In this document: positions 33,903 through 44,019 of the stretch, in pieces
Position numbering within the stretch: position 1 is the first letter of the stretch
Layout: each line of letters opens with the position of its first letter
Source of the DNA: Symsagittifera roscoffensis
Taxonomy: Eukaryota > Xenacoelomorpha > Acoela > Convolutidae
Direction of reading: 5' to 3'
NCBI RefSeq assembly: GCF_963678635.1
Contig: NC_087069.1
Coordinates: 24,170,303 to 24,234,302, forward strand
Length of the DNA: 64,000 nucleotides
Notes under the pieces: generated by a model
The model's database searches: none
The model's input: the letters and a program-made list of their open reading frames with translations, nothing else
What the model was told of the DNA's origin: nothing
Translations under genes and position numbers: made by a program

Positions 33903-34714
33903 TACTCCCCGGACAGTCCGGTCAATGTCCTCATTGAATCGCGCAATATTCGTAAAATGGTTACAGTGTCATCGAACAGAATTTGCAAAATGCACGAAAT
34001 TACTTTTATCTACGTCACATCGACTCACTGCAGAATATAAATGGCATCATACTACATCACTATAGCCCTCAAATTCTCTCATTAACCTGCACTTTGAGGA
34101 TATGACTTAAGATAAAACATTTTTTTCTGACTTCCAGTGTCAATGTCCCGATTAAAACTTTTTCTCCTAGATTTAAAAGGTGTTGGCTTGCAGGACAGTC
34201 CTGCCAATCAACAAGCTAAAACTATCCTACTATGCTCCTTCCCTTCGGAAATCTTGCTTGTTTATTGTCCTGAATATTAAAACTAAGAAACTTTGTGGTT
34301 ATAAAGAACAATGTAACAACCTCCCTCCTCAAGAAGTTACTCAAGTTTTTCATGTCACCACAAAGTGATTCCTAAGTGATTAAAAACAATCATGCAGGCT
34401 GGAATATTTAAATATACTCTTCCCTTAAGCCTTTCTAGATAAATAATAAGTGTCTCTAAAGCCACTTCTGCTAAAATCAAAATGCAAATTTATAAATGCA
34501 ACAATTTCAAAACTCAACAAAATGTTTCAGTTTTCAATTACAACTTGGTTGCTTGGTTTCTCACTTGAGTTTTTCACACACATAAAACAATTCTGAGTTT
34601 TGACTTTTCTTCATCCTTCCTTTGTTCTCTGCTTTTTTCGTCGTTTAGAAGTTCTAAAACTTCTAAATTCTTCTAATTTTCTTTCTTGCTGCCTCTTGTT
34701 TTCTCGACCATTCG
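33903..34714 (-). other. 3' untranslated region of A with candidate polypurine tract and palindromes
   Basis: No coding frame is visible. On the minus strand GTCCGGGGAGTA ends directly at the LTR start, the expected place and purine bias for the plus-strand primer (PPT). The 13-base palindrome CCGGACAGTCCGG (33,909-33,921) overlaps it. A second palindrome, GCAGGACAGTCCTGC (34,190-34,204), has the same GGACAGTCC centre with different arms. The rest is AT-rich and unassigned. Confidence 0.5.
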
Positions 34715-37700
34715 TCAATGCTCCATTTCCTCCTCCTGTGACACTGACTCCGCACTTTCGGTTTCCGTGTCTTGTAGCACGTCATTGACTATCCTGACGC
34801 TGTTGGAAGCCGTCCTCCAACACTTCTGCTCTTCCAACCTCTGTTTACAGCAAGGTAGGGGATCCACGTTTGATTCTCTGTTTCTACAGAAGCTGTTGTG
34901 GAGACACAACGTCACGTTTCTCTCCAAATCTTCTTTCAGCATCTCTGCCTTCTCATTTCCACTACGCTCGCTCGTCCTGGAAATTCTTTTCACAGCCGTG
35001 GTCACTGCATTCCGATGAGTCACGAAAACTCGCTTGAAAGCTCCTGCCCCAATGTCCAGCTGATATTCACTGTACACTCTGCCATGTTTTGACATATGCT
35101 TTTTCGCATACTCGTACAACCATGCAGTCATGTTAGCTCTGAACCATGGCATCAATCGTTTTCTTGCCCATATCTTCTTCACTTCCATCGGAATGTTTAG
35201 AACTTTGCACATTGTCTCAAAAAGATCTAAATCTTTCAGACAATCTAATTTCCGCAATTGTTCTCTCGTTGGTGCCTCTTGTCTATTATTTTCTCTCACA
35301 TGAGCTTCCAGCCATCGTATCGCCATCATAACTCCCACTATCACTATTGTTACGGGCTGTGATGAATCTGGTAAACCCATGGAGAGCAGCTCTCCAGAGT
35401 CCCAGATCAACATCAGATTACTACGCTTGGGATACCACCAAGTCTGCAGCAAGCAGTGGCAAGGAAACTCGTCATGTGTCAACATGATGCTCCTCCAATT
35501 ACGTTTTCCCGAAGCTTCCAGCAATGGTTCCACTTCCATCATCACTCGGTGGATTTCATCATTCTCATCTACTGCATTGTAATCTGAGACAGTTGATCCT
35601 CTCTGTTTCTGTTTTTCGAAGTCACTGAAGTTCCCGCTCACATATCCCATGAACTTCTTTCCTAGTATTGACTCCAACTCTTCTTTGGTTCTCTCTGGAA
35701 TTGCTGAGAACATCTTACATAGTAACTCGTAAGACTTTTCAGACATCCTCGCTAATCTCACACACTTCGGCACTGAGAAGGCTTGATCCACAATCGTTCT
35801 TGTACTCTTTACGTCCACAGCTACGAAATGTACAGGATATCTGCTCTTGCACATTGGAGCCAACGTTGAGCCCGCCAAATATCGTGCTCCTGATGGTCTA
35901 CAATAAGTTTCGCTGTGTCTGATGTTCATCTCTGTTTCGATTGCTTCCCTCCATTTTCCTATATACTTCTGCTCAGTCTGCAGAACTCCTGGGAATACTT
36001 CTACGCTGATGGCCGTGACCATCTCATGTTTCTGTTCTAGATTCAATAGTGACTCTAAAGAACCAAACATGCTGTAGAATCCTAGTGCTGTCACTAGATT
36101 CACATCGGTTCCTCCATGGCAATCTGCTATCAGTTCCGTTTCCGTTCTTGCTTTCATCACTACATTTCCAAACAATACTGTCAATTGCTTGTGTTGTTTC
36201 TCCAGGGTTTTCACACAGTCTAGACTTCCACAAACGTGACCCTCTAGTCCACAGACTTCCGCCAGACAGCTACCAGGTTTGACCCAGTCTTCTGGTCCCC
36301 AGCCAGGCAACTCCACCTTATCTTCTCCGTTGCTCTTAGAGGCTGTTATCATCACATTATATATGATGTTGAGGTCACGCAGGTTACAGTCTGCATTCAG
36401 TTCCCTCTGTATGTCTTGTGTCGCCCGTAATATTGAGTCAGCGTTGGGACTAGGACACCATGATGGCCTCATCAATTCCCACACTGCCATCAAGCTCGTT
36501 CTCAGTAATTCATCTGAGAATCCCAACCCAAACTCCACTCTCTTGTCGGATTTTGGTACTGAAGGTGCAGTCACCTCTTCCTCCAAGACCAGTCCCAATT
36601 TGGCCTGTGAATTGTTGACGCTTTTAATCGTTAAAATTCTGGACGTCCAGAATCTTAGTAACACCGCCTGCTCATAATCAAAGAAGCAATCACGTATGTC
36701 TTCACTCAGGAAAGGATTGTACGCTATCCCTAAAATCCCAGATACATAGCTATATGACTTCTTCTTGATCGGTCCACAGTATTCACTGGACTTCGGCAAT
36801 GCTCCCATAGATTCTTTAGTGAGTCTCAGCTCCTTGTTTGAGAATCTTCTGATCTCATCTATCTTTTTCATCGGTTCCAATTCTTCAGGTTCTTTCATGA
36901 TCACCCTCATCGGTTTACTTTGCTGCATGTCCAGTAGTGCTAGCAAGAACATGGCTCTCGTTCGCTCATCGCCTTCCCTCAACATTTTAACACAAGTGCT
37001 TAATGCAGGTACTGAAATCTGCTCTATCAGGAATCGAATGAAACAGAGAGCGTCTCTCCGCTTTGCACACGCTACTGCTGCTCCCTCCTGGACTATCAGA
37101 TCCCTCAGATTCGTCATAAGGAAAACTTTTTCCTCCTTTGATCTCTTCCTTTCTTCTGAATCATATTCTTCGCGAGTCAGTCCCATCATGCACCAGGCGA
37201 ACCTGAGTTGTAACTCTGTCCTTACGTAAGGCACTGTCACGAGAGCATGTATTCTTGGCGTAGTCCTCATTTCTTCTTCGAAATACCTCAATACTACTGC
37301 TTTCCATGGAAGGCTCACTAACTGCTCGATCGTCTCCGCCTGTACGTCAGACGACGCCAAAGTTCCATACGCCTTCTGCTTGAGGGTGGTGCCTTGCAAC
37401 ATTGTTTCCAGATAACCCTCCATGGCTTTTTCTTCTTCCAGGGCCATTACATACCCTCTAGCCGAGTTTCGGTATTCCAACATCTCCATGTATCCACCGG
37501 TGGGTTCATCTATCAACACTGTCTCAGACACTGTTAGTCTGTTGTATTCCACTGGTGTTAGTTGTCCTGCAACACTTCCCTTTCCATGATTCATGGGAGA
37601 TGGTTTGAAGTCCCTCATTTTACTCTCTCCACATTGACTGAGTATTTCCATTTCTAAAGTTGCTCCAGTCAGAGAGCGGTCACTCCTTTTGGATTTATAA

Positions 37701-39103
37701 CCGGTTGAATTTATCCCTGCCATGAGAATGGGTGGCACCATCGCTATATCAGTTAATATTCTATCTGTGCCAGACAATTGATAATCACCTTGCCCCAAAT
37801 CCATGACTTCTTCGACTCGCTTCCTTTTCGCTGAGTTACCAGCTTTCATCGATATTTCTGAATCCACTTTCGTCTTTCCAATTCTCCTCGGCATCACTCT
37901 GCTGCCTAACTTCATTTTCATCGCATTGATTTTATCAATCACCATTTTCGATCGCATCGTTCCTCTCCTGGTCCTTGACAGGTACACCACCTCTCCTTCA
38001 TCGTCCTGCGGTGTCATCTTGATGGGAGAATTCGCTTCACTCTCATCAGTGGCTGAGTCGATCAGTAACTCACTCAGTCTCCCTTCACACTCATCAAGCT
38101 TGCCAAGAACTTCTTTCATCAAGGGTTGATTGAGACCTGTTTTGAGGATGGATTGGGTCCCATAGCTCTGAACCACAGTCCAGACTTCTTCCATGAACGC
38201 CACTCTGTCCAGCTTACATCCCGTCCTACTCTCGTGGTCTCGGTGATGTACTTCCCATTCTTCTTCGGGCAGCGTTCCCAAGAAAGGTACTCTGGCTGAG
38301 GCCTCTATTCTTCTCCTCCGAGGTGATTCCATGAGGATTCTCTGGTCGTTATTTCTTGAATTGCCAGGAGAGCTGCTCTCCGGCAAATTCCGTTTCATTT
38401 CCTCAAAGGCTGATGGAGGTTGCAGTGTCGAGATGCCTTCATCCGCTGGCTCAGTCGTTTCCAACGTGTCTGCATTATTCTCAAGATCACTGAAGATATT
38501 GAAATCCAGGCTGGATGTTCCTCCTGTCGATGCCCTGTCGTCTTCCCCACCAGCTTGATCTTGTTGCATGGGTTCTTCCGTCTGACGGCTTCCACCCTGT
38601 CCGTCATCTCCTTCTGACTTATCCTTATTCGAGTTCGATGGTCCTTGTTCGTCATTGTCGGCTTCTTCATGGAATCTCGGTATGAGCAATGTACCGGCCG
38701 ATTTATCTTCCTCTTCTCCATGGACCACTCTGATTTCTTCGCAGCCGAAGGGTGCTAGGAAACTTCTCGTCTGCAATACTCCTCCAACTTTCATCTCCTT
38801 CCTCACACTGGTCAGGATCAATGAGGCTTCAGGCAATTCTGTCCTGCCTCTCGTTCTCATCGGAGCTAAGCCTAGTCCCTTCCATTCCTCATCAAATCTT
38901 CCAGGCTTGGGAGTAGCGGCGTTGCTCATTCGCCTTCTCGTCGCTTGATCCGTGTACGCAAATCGTGTGTACTGTAACACGGCGGCATTTCTCCCTACGA
39001 AGTATGGATCCATCGTCACCGAGAAATTCCCTACTCTCCTTTCATTGGTTTCGAATGCTCTCAATCTAGGAGTTTGTACTACGGAGACTGCTCCGAGCAG
39101 CAT
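34715..39103 (-). CDS. Very long unknown protein of element A (1,462 residues)
   Basis: This is the longest open frame in the window. It begins after a one-base deletion; the homologous B frame shows that the protein really starts further upstream, so MLLGAVSVV is not the native start. Residues about 90-280 are acidic, Ser-rich and probably disordered. Residues about 420-1,340 are mixed alpha/beta-looking sequence without recognised motifs, including a hydrophobic segment VTIVIVGVMMAIRW. Residues 1,351-1,410 resemble a kinase N-lobe. No signal peptide, furin-like site or paired transmembrane segments are seen, so it does not look like an envelope protein. Conservation with B shows that it belongs to the element. 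Confidence 0.65.
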   Translation of the reverse strand: MLLGAVSVVQTPRLRAFETNERRVGNFSVTMDPYFVGRNAAVLQYTRFAYTDQATRRRMSNAATPKPGRFDEEWKGLGLAPMRTRGRTELPEASLILTSVRKEMKVGGVLQTRSFLAPFGCEEIRVVHGEEEDKSAGTLLIPRFHEEADNDEQGPSNSNKDKSEGDDGQGGSRQTEEPMQQDQAGGEDDRASTGGTSSLDFNIFSDLENNADTLETTEPADEGISTLQPPSAFEEMKRNLPESSSPGNSRNNDQRILMESPRRRRIEASARVPFLGTLPEEEWEVHHRDHESRTGCKLDRVAFMEEVWTVVQSYGTQSILKTGLNQPLMKEVLGKLDECEGRLSELLIDSATDESEANSPIKMTPQDDEGEVVYLSRTRRGTMRSKMVIDKINAMKMKLGSRVMPRRIGKTKVDSEISMKAGNSAKRKRVEEVMDLGQGDYQLSGTDRILTDIAMVPPILMAGINSTGYKSKRSDRSLTGATLEMEILSQCGESKMRDFKPSPMNHGKGSVAGQLTPVEYNRLTVSETVLIDEPTGGYMEMLEYRNSARGYVMALEEEKAMEGYLETMLQGTTLKQKAYGTLASSDVQAETIEQLVSLPWKAVVLRYFEEEMRTTPRIHALVTVPYVRTELQLRFAWCMMGLTREEYDSEERKRSKEEKVFLMTNLRDLIVQEGAAVACAKRRDALCFIRFLIEQISVPALSTCVKMLREGDERTRAMFLLALLDMQQSKPMRVIMKEPEELEPMKKIDEIRRFSNKELRLTKESMGALPKSSEYCGPIKKKSYSYVSGILGIAYNPFLSEDIRDCFFDYEQAVLLRFWTSRILTIKSVNNSQAKLGLVLEEEVTAPSVPKSDKRVEFGLGFSDELLRTSLMAVWELMRPSWCPSPNADSILRATQDIQRELNADCNLRDLNIIYNVMITASKSNGEDKVELPGWGPEDWVKPGSCLAEVCGLEGHVCGSLDCVKTLEKQHKQLTVLFGNVVMKARTETELIADCHGGTDVNLVTALGFYSMFGSLESLLNLEQKHEMVTAISVEVFPGVLQTEQKYIGKWREAIETEMNIRHSETYCRPSGARYLAGSTLAPMCKSRYPVHFVAVDVKSTRTIVDQAFSVPKCVRLARMSEKSYELLCKMFSAIPERTKEELESILGKKFMGYVSGNFSDFEKQKQRGSTVSDYNAVDENDEIHRVMMEVEPLLEASGKRNWRSIMLTHDEFPCHCLLQTWWYPKRSNLMLIWDSGELLSMGLPDSSQPVTIVIVGVMMAIRWLEAHVRENNRQEAPTREQLRKLDCLKDLDLFETMCKVLNIPMEVKKIWARKRLMPWFRANMTAWLYEYAKKHMSKHGRVYSEYQLDIGAGAFKRVFVTHRNAVTTAVKRISRTSERSGNEKAEMLKEDLERNVTLCLHNSFCRNRESNVDPLPCCKQRLEEQKCWRTASNSVRIVNDVLQDTETESAESVSQEEEMEH
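34874..35053 (-). other. Protein-kinase N-lobe-like segment at the end of the long ORF
   Basis: Residues 1,351-1,410 contain IGAGAFKRVF, fitting the GxGxFxxV nucleotide loop. Thirteen residues later comes TAVKRI, fitting the AxK box of subdomain II, then an acidic helix EKAEMLKEDLERNV where helix C is expected. The catalytic HRD and DFG boxes are absent; the protein stops about 50 residues later in an acidic tail. It could be a captured fragment, a pseudokinase remnant or coincidence. B is truncated before this point and cannot confirm it. Confidence 0.35.
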
Positions 39104-39111
39104 CCTTCTTA

Positions 39112-40761
39112 TCAGAGGGAATTCAGGGATTGCCTCCGGTAGCTTTTTGTAATCGCCCCAGTCCTTCGTCTTTCTCTCACTTTGTGATAGGCTGCTGTGA
39201 GACGAGGCACTCTGGTCATTTCACCATTCGTTTTGTCATAGGGCCTCAGATTCCAAAGCTTTGGAAACACCTCGATGTGCCCTCTTTCTACTTCTCCCAT
39301 GCGGTCACAGAAGTGATCGTCAAAATTGATGACTGCCATCTCTGGCTCCGATATTTTCGCAAATAACAGATCTTCACTCATGAGCTCTCGCAATGCGTGC
39401 TGCTCACACCAGTTCAGTGTACTACCGTCCACTGCCGATATGAGGTTCAGGTGCAGCACCGACCTCCTATATGCTTCCACTTTAACGTCAGGGAACGCAA
39501 AGGTGACTGCTGGTTCATAGATCACTGTCACGAACTCCGTGACTCCTCTGATCAGCGCCAAGGGATCGATTCTCATAGCTAAGCTCAAATCTGTTAATAG
39601 CGGCATGCCTCCAACATGTCGTCTAACATCTTCCTCTCTTTCAATTGTCTCGTCTTCTCCGGTTCCAAAGCGATTTTGCTGCAAGAGATACTGGATAAGA
39701 GTGTGTCTCAGGTCTCTTATTTTGTTCCACGAGTCCGTGGCTTTCTTCATATCCAGATTCCTCACTCTCTCTTTCATCTGCTCTGGACAACGTGCCAGTT
39801 TCATCAGTCCTCCCAAGTTTCCGTGGGTTATTGCGATCAATGTCAGAAGTCCATCTAGTCGCAGGTTCTGTATTCCATCCGTAAGCAGTATCGCCGGTCC
39901 TTTTACGAAACTCTCCGCTCCGAACGTCACGAACAAGGCTATTAATTCCACTATCGATACTTTCACTACTGCTTGGAGGAATTCCTTTATCAAATAGTGC
40001 GAGACTTTCGGGTAAACTTTTGCCAAGAAGGACGCGGTCCATCCGGCTCCCAACCCTTCTAGCATGCTGTCTGTCCTTTCAAATCCCTCCTGTCCATTCA
40101 CTTCCTGGGTCCAGAAGGTTTCCAGAGTAATCTGACACATTCTGTTCACGAACTCAGCTGTCTTTTCTCCGGCATTTTCCGCCAGTTTCACCTCCTTCAA
40201 AAAGTAGGCGTGTATCTTAGTGATCATTACTGGGCCTTGCTGAAAAGCATCTGCACCCAATGCCGCCACTCTAGGATTCAGGTGTAGCCACTGGTTTGCT
40301 TCCGGCTTGGTTCTCAGCACCATCGCTTCCAGATGAGCTCTCGTCTCCAGTGAATTCTTTCTTCTCGTGTCTTCACTCGCCACTTCCATTGCTCGGAACC
40401 ACAAGTCGTTGGACATTGCCGTGATCACTCGATGGTCGTCATCTATTCCTGGTTTCAGTTTGAGTTGCCGACTGAAGTTGGACAGTTCCAACCCCAGCAC
40501 TTCGTCCAACACTAACATGTGTAGCGCGTGGTCCTTGAACCCTCTCATCGCGTTTGAGATATCTGACCATACTGCAGGCAGTTCAGCCTTAAGTGGCCTC
40601 AGGTTCTCCATTTCTATCATGCGATTCGGGGCTGATTTGATCACATCATATTTTCCCTCCGAAAGTAAGGCTACCATTGCATACACAAATTTCAGTCCAT
40701 CCGGGAGATGTGCATATCCCGGAGACAACGCAAATACTACTCTCAACGTCCACCACTTCAC
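39112..40761 (-). pseudogene. Upstream part of the long unknown protein (A), 549 residues
   Basis: The frame contains RVVFALSPGYAHLPDGLKF near its start and matches B's frames at 19,351-19,851 and 18,617-19,333. At its 3' end the reading changes after KVRERR. B reads KVREETKDWGDYEKLPEP in one frame into MLLGAVSVV, so A has lost one base near 39,170. At its 5' end it overlaps the 929-residue frame by 116 bases and continues that protein in a +1 frame, as in B. ALSPGYAHLP could be the downstream part of the second SGNH-like region. No named domain is recognised. Confidence 0.6.
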
Positions 40762-43435
40762 CCATCGACTCCAGGATGTCTTTTATCGCTGGCCATACTG
40801 CGTTTTCTGCTGTTGCAGAATCTCTGAGCCTGCTCAGAAAACCTCTACTGTGCAGATGGTCATTGATGCCAGCAAACACAATCGTTATCGGGTTCATTTC
40901 TGTCTGCCTTTGTACCCCTATAGCCAATGACACTGATTGCAATAGGTCTAGGTCAACTGCGGCCAGCATTATGACGTCCGGCCAAAACAAAGACTTAGAG
41001 GTGTACACGAACTCTGAATTCGCTACTACCATGATTTTGGCCTTTCTCATCTCTGCTTTGTCGTAGGCGGCGAAGATGGTCTCATCTTTCTTTATCGCTG
41101 TCAATCCGCCATATCTCTGGGCATCACCATCTTGGTTCACTAGTTTTGGGTACACTCTCTCCTTCACATGACCAGGTGGTGTCGTCAATTGCCTAAATAT
41201 CTTCACGTGTTGTCCAATCGGCGCTCTCGCCGTCAGGAATCTTCCTGGCCTTTCTTCACGATTCCTCTCATCATGGTTCAATCTCACATCTTGCAACGGT
41301 CTTGCATTCACAGGTCCCATTGTGTTGTTGGAGGGCAGTCCCTCCAAGTCGGCAAATCTCAAGGCCGTCGTGGAGCTGAAATTTATGCTAGCGGCTATCA
41401 ACCAGTCTACGCCGGTTATCGAGTACAATCTGCTGACGGATAGCGTCGCTCCATTCAGCATCCTCCTTGCATCTTCGATGAAGCTCACTCTCTGTAGGTC
41501 CAGCTTCATTAGTTCGTCTTTGTATATATGCCAAGGAGACGGTATGGATCGCGACCACATCAATGAGCCTCTGCTCGGTCTCTCCTCTCGACTGGTACTC
41601 GTCGTCTCCGATCTAGTGTCCGATCTAGATGTGCCTGCTACTTCTTCGATTGGTTGGTTGATAGGTCCTATCCTTCTCCTAGGATGAATTGTCCTCCTCA
41701 TCGGTGCTTCTCCCAACCGATCCTGTACGTCTGTTCTTCGACCTGGATCACTGGAGCTTTGTTGCCGGTAATTTGTGACGGCTGGGACCGTACCCAAGCG
41801 TGTTTCCAGGTTAGGAGGCACAAAGGTGGTGATCACCGTATCACTCACCGTTCCCTCTTCCTTCAGCACTCCTGTGTCAAAGAGTTCTGCTTCCAGCTCA
41901 TCCAACCGTTCTTGGAAGACTCGATTCAACCAAGCTTGTCCTTCGACACTGTCGAAGTGGATGTTATCTGTGGTCAGTCTGGCTTGATCCATGACTCTCA
42001 ATTCATGTCCAATGTCGATGAGGATCATTCTTCCGGCATTTCGATTTGCTAGGTTTCTCAAGATGTTGTTCCATCTCATGACTCTCTCGTTGTGCCTTCT
42101 TTCTGATGCTGTCAGGCTTCTTGCGTTCATTGGCACTGTGCAAACGGTCAGTACCGCGCAACTGAACTTCTGCCAGAGAGTAGTGAACAAACACACCATC
42201 ATTGATTCCCACAGTGCTTCCTGCTCATCTGATCCTCTGGAGATATCATTCGTCCCAACTAAGATCATCACATTGGGTATCTTCCCTGGATTCATCAGCT
42301 CCACCATGCGATATAATTGGGCAATCGTCGCGCCTCCAAAGGCCATCACCGTGGTGACCCATGAGGTCCTCAAATTCGACAGCACTCTGACTAAACTGTC
42401 TCCCAATATCAGGTGAGATGTCCCGAGTGGTGGTTGCTGCAGGTTCACAGCCGGGCTCCAGGTAGCTCGATTGAAGCAGGCCCTCGGATCTGTCTCCGGA
42501 ACTCCCGTGAAATTATACTGCAATTGATTATTCTTCTGCACGTCTATTACACGAGACACTTTCTTCGCTGGCATCTTTCGTACTTTCCTTTCTGGGATTC
42601 TCGAGCTCCCCATGAGTGGTGTCACGTTACTCATCCCTTTTCTGATTACTGTCTGGGAGAGTTGTACTCTGCCCGTATCGTCAATCGTTCCATAGGGTGC
42701 AGTCACCCCGGAACCTGGTGCATTCTTGTTAGCGACCAATCGTCCAGCTGTCTCTATCAATTTTCTCACTGTCTGTTCCACGACGGGATCACCCAAGGTG
42801 TCACTAGGATCCGGGATTGTTACTCGGTTCGTCTCTACTGGAGGTCGTGTCTCCGTTGTTTGACTCATTTCTCGAGGTGTCAAGAGCTCCATCGGGGACT
42901 GCCCACGAGGAATATCCCTTGCAGGTATCACTTTCTCCACGGCCGTTGTCAACGCCATCTGCTCCGATTGCTCTTTGTATTCCTGCCTTAAGCGTTCAAT
43001 CTCTTGACCCTGCTTTTTGTTGCAGTCTTCAAACAACTTTCTCCACATGTCCCGATCTTCCTCCATCTGGAGCATGCTTCTGGTCATCTCGTCCAGCTCC
43101 TTCTTCGTACTTCTCAGCTGATCGTTCATCTCGTCCAGATCTTGTATGGTTTGGTTCGTCTGAACCTTCTGTGTTACTTTCGCCCTTTTTGGTGGCACAG
43201 CTGCTCTCAGTTGTGAACCAGACGAGGTCGCCTCGCTGTTCATCTCCCGATGCATTCTCGTCAGCCCAGGTTTAGGCTTAGAGGGCATTGGCATCTCACC
43301 TGGTTGGTAAGTCCTAGAACTTCCCAATCCAGGATCATTCGCCAAGTCACTCCCTGAGAGAGCCCCGTTTCTCCACCTCATCACTCTCATGTTCGGGCGG
43401 TCTAGTACTCCTCTTTCTCCATATGCTGCCATCAA
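40646..43435 (-). CDS. Coiled-coil/SGNH hydrolase protein of element A (929 residues)
   Basis: The frame continues the N-terminal piece at 43,347-43,628 after a one-base insertion near 43,463. Residues about 95-165 form a coiled coil (ELDEMTRSMLQMEED). Residues 341-510 form an SGNH/GDSL hydrolase: Ser347 in GDS, Gly in AFGGAT (366-370), Asn396 in GTND, and Asp490 and His493 in TTDNIH. This is the complete catalytic set, so ester hydrolysis is plausible. Residues about 580-625 are Arg/Ser-rich. Residues 800-865 hold a possible second, degenerate SGNH-like region with GIND at 856-859. SGNH domains are known in the ORF1 of some CR1-type LINEs; here one sits downstream of pol in an LTR element. 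Confidence 0.85.
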   Translation of the reverse strand: MMAAYGERGVLDRPNMRVMRWRNGALSGSDLANDPGLGSSRTYQPGEMPMPSKPKPGLTRMHREMNSEATSSGSQLRAAVPPKRAKVTQKVQTNQTIQDLDEMNDQLRSTKKELDEMTRSMLQMEEDRDMWRKLFEDCNKKQGQEIERLRQEYKEQSEQMALTTAVEKVIPARDIPRGQSPMELLTPREMSQTTETRPPVETNRVTIPDPSDTLGDPVVEQTVRKLIETAGRLVANKNAPGSGVTAPYGTIDDTGRVQLSQTVIRKGMSNVTPLMGSSRIPERKVRKMPAKKVSRVIDVQKNNQLQYNFTGVPETDPRACFNRATWSPAVNLQQPPLGTSHLILGDSLVRVLSNLRTSWVTTVMAFGGATIAQLYRMVELMNPGKIPNVMILVGTNDISRGSDEQEALWESMMVCLFTTLWQKFSCAVLTVCTVPMNARSLTASERRHNERVMRWNNILRNLANRNAGRMILIDIGHELRVMDQARLTTDNIHFDSVEGQAWLNRVFQERLDELEAELFDTGVLKEEGTVSDTVITTFVPPNLETRLGTVPAVTNYRQQSSSDPGRRTDVQDRLGEAPMRRTIHPRRRIGPINQPIEEVAGTSRSDTRSETTSTSREERPSRGSLMWSRSIPSPWHIYKDELMKLDLQRVSFIEDARRMLNGATLSVSRLYSITGVDWLIAASINFSSTTALRFADLEGLPSNNTMGPVNARPLQDVRLNHDERNREERPGRFLTARAPIGQHVKIFRQLTTPPGHVKERVYPKLVNQDGDAQRYGGLTAIKKDETIFAAYDKAEMRKAKIMVVANSEFVYTSKSLFWPDVIMLAAVDLDLLQSVSLAIGVQRQTEMNPITIVFAGINDHLHSRGFLSRLRDSATAENAVWPAIKDILESMGEVVDVESSICVVSGICTSPGWTEICVCNGSLTFGGKI
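41906..42415 (-). other. SGNH/GDSL hydrolase domain (A)
   Basis: Blocks I, II, III and V are all present in order and with normal spacing within about 170 residues: HLILGDSLVRV, AFGGATIAQL, LVGTNDIS, TTDNIHFDS. The same domain is present but split in B (20,637-21,929), and only block I remains in C. Enzymatic substrates cannot be inferred from sequence. Confidence 0.9.
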
Positions 43436-43628
43436 CAGGACTTCCGTGGGGCTGTCCCCAACGGTTGTCGTGCCCCAAGATGTTGATCAGGGCGGTCAGC
43501 AACATGACCACCTCTGGATCCTCCAGAGCGAAGTCTCGTTCGATCAGCCGACGATAGATTGCATCTACCATCGGTCCTACATATGCCTCTGCCAGGTCCA
43601 TCAATTCATCCAGGTTGAAATTGTCCAT
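43347..43628 (-). pseudogene. ORF2 N-terminus (A), frameshifted
   Basis: The frame begins MDNFNLDELMDLAEAYVG and matches B (MDNFNLVELTDLAEAYVG). One extra A in CCCCAACGG near 43,463, where B reads CCCCACGG, shifts it out of the 929-residue frame. The first 60 residues look like a small helical N-terminal domain of unknown role, distantly matching MEITEMADRFWK of C. Confidence 0.75.
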
Positions 43629-44019
43629 ACTGTTCTTTCCAAGTTTGATTTGATTTCGATTTCAAGTTTTGACTCAAATGAGCAATTAAATGATCAATCA
43701 GGATCTAGAAAAGGAATCACGACTGTCACACCTGTCAGTTTCACCTTAACATATATCGTTAAAAACTGCTTAAAACAGTTCAGATAAAAAGATATTTATC
43801 CTAAAATTTATTAAAATCAATTGGTTTCTAAAATTTTGGAATTCGACCTTAGATTGGACAGTCCAAACTTTGGATCTATTCCCAAGATCGTCATTTAGTT
43901 GTTCATGGTCACTAACGCTTACTTACCCATGATCTTAATAACCTAACACATAACATAACATAACATAACACCTATTACATGCAACTTGGTCTTTGGCCTA
44001 ACACTCTTTCGCACATCAC
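43629..44019. other. Pol-ORF2 spacer (A), with TTGGACAGTCCAA palindrome
   Basis: This is conserved non-coding sequence, homologous to 22,727-23,110. The perfect palindrome TTGGACAGTCCAA is at 43,854-43,866, and an ACATAACATAAC repeat run lies near 43,950. No open frame spans it. Pol ends on its right side and ORF2 starts on its left (minus sense). Confidence 0.55.

Noticed and set aside
34715-39103. Envelope-like glycoprotein as in errantiviruses
   Set aside because: No signal peptide, furin-like cleavage site, fusion peptide or C-terminal transmembrane anchor is visible; only one modest hydrophobic segment.
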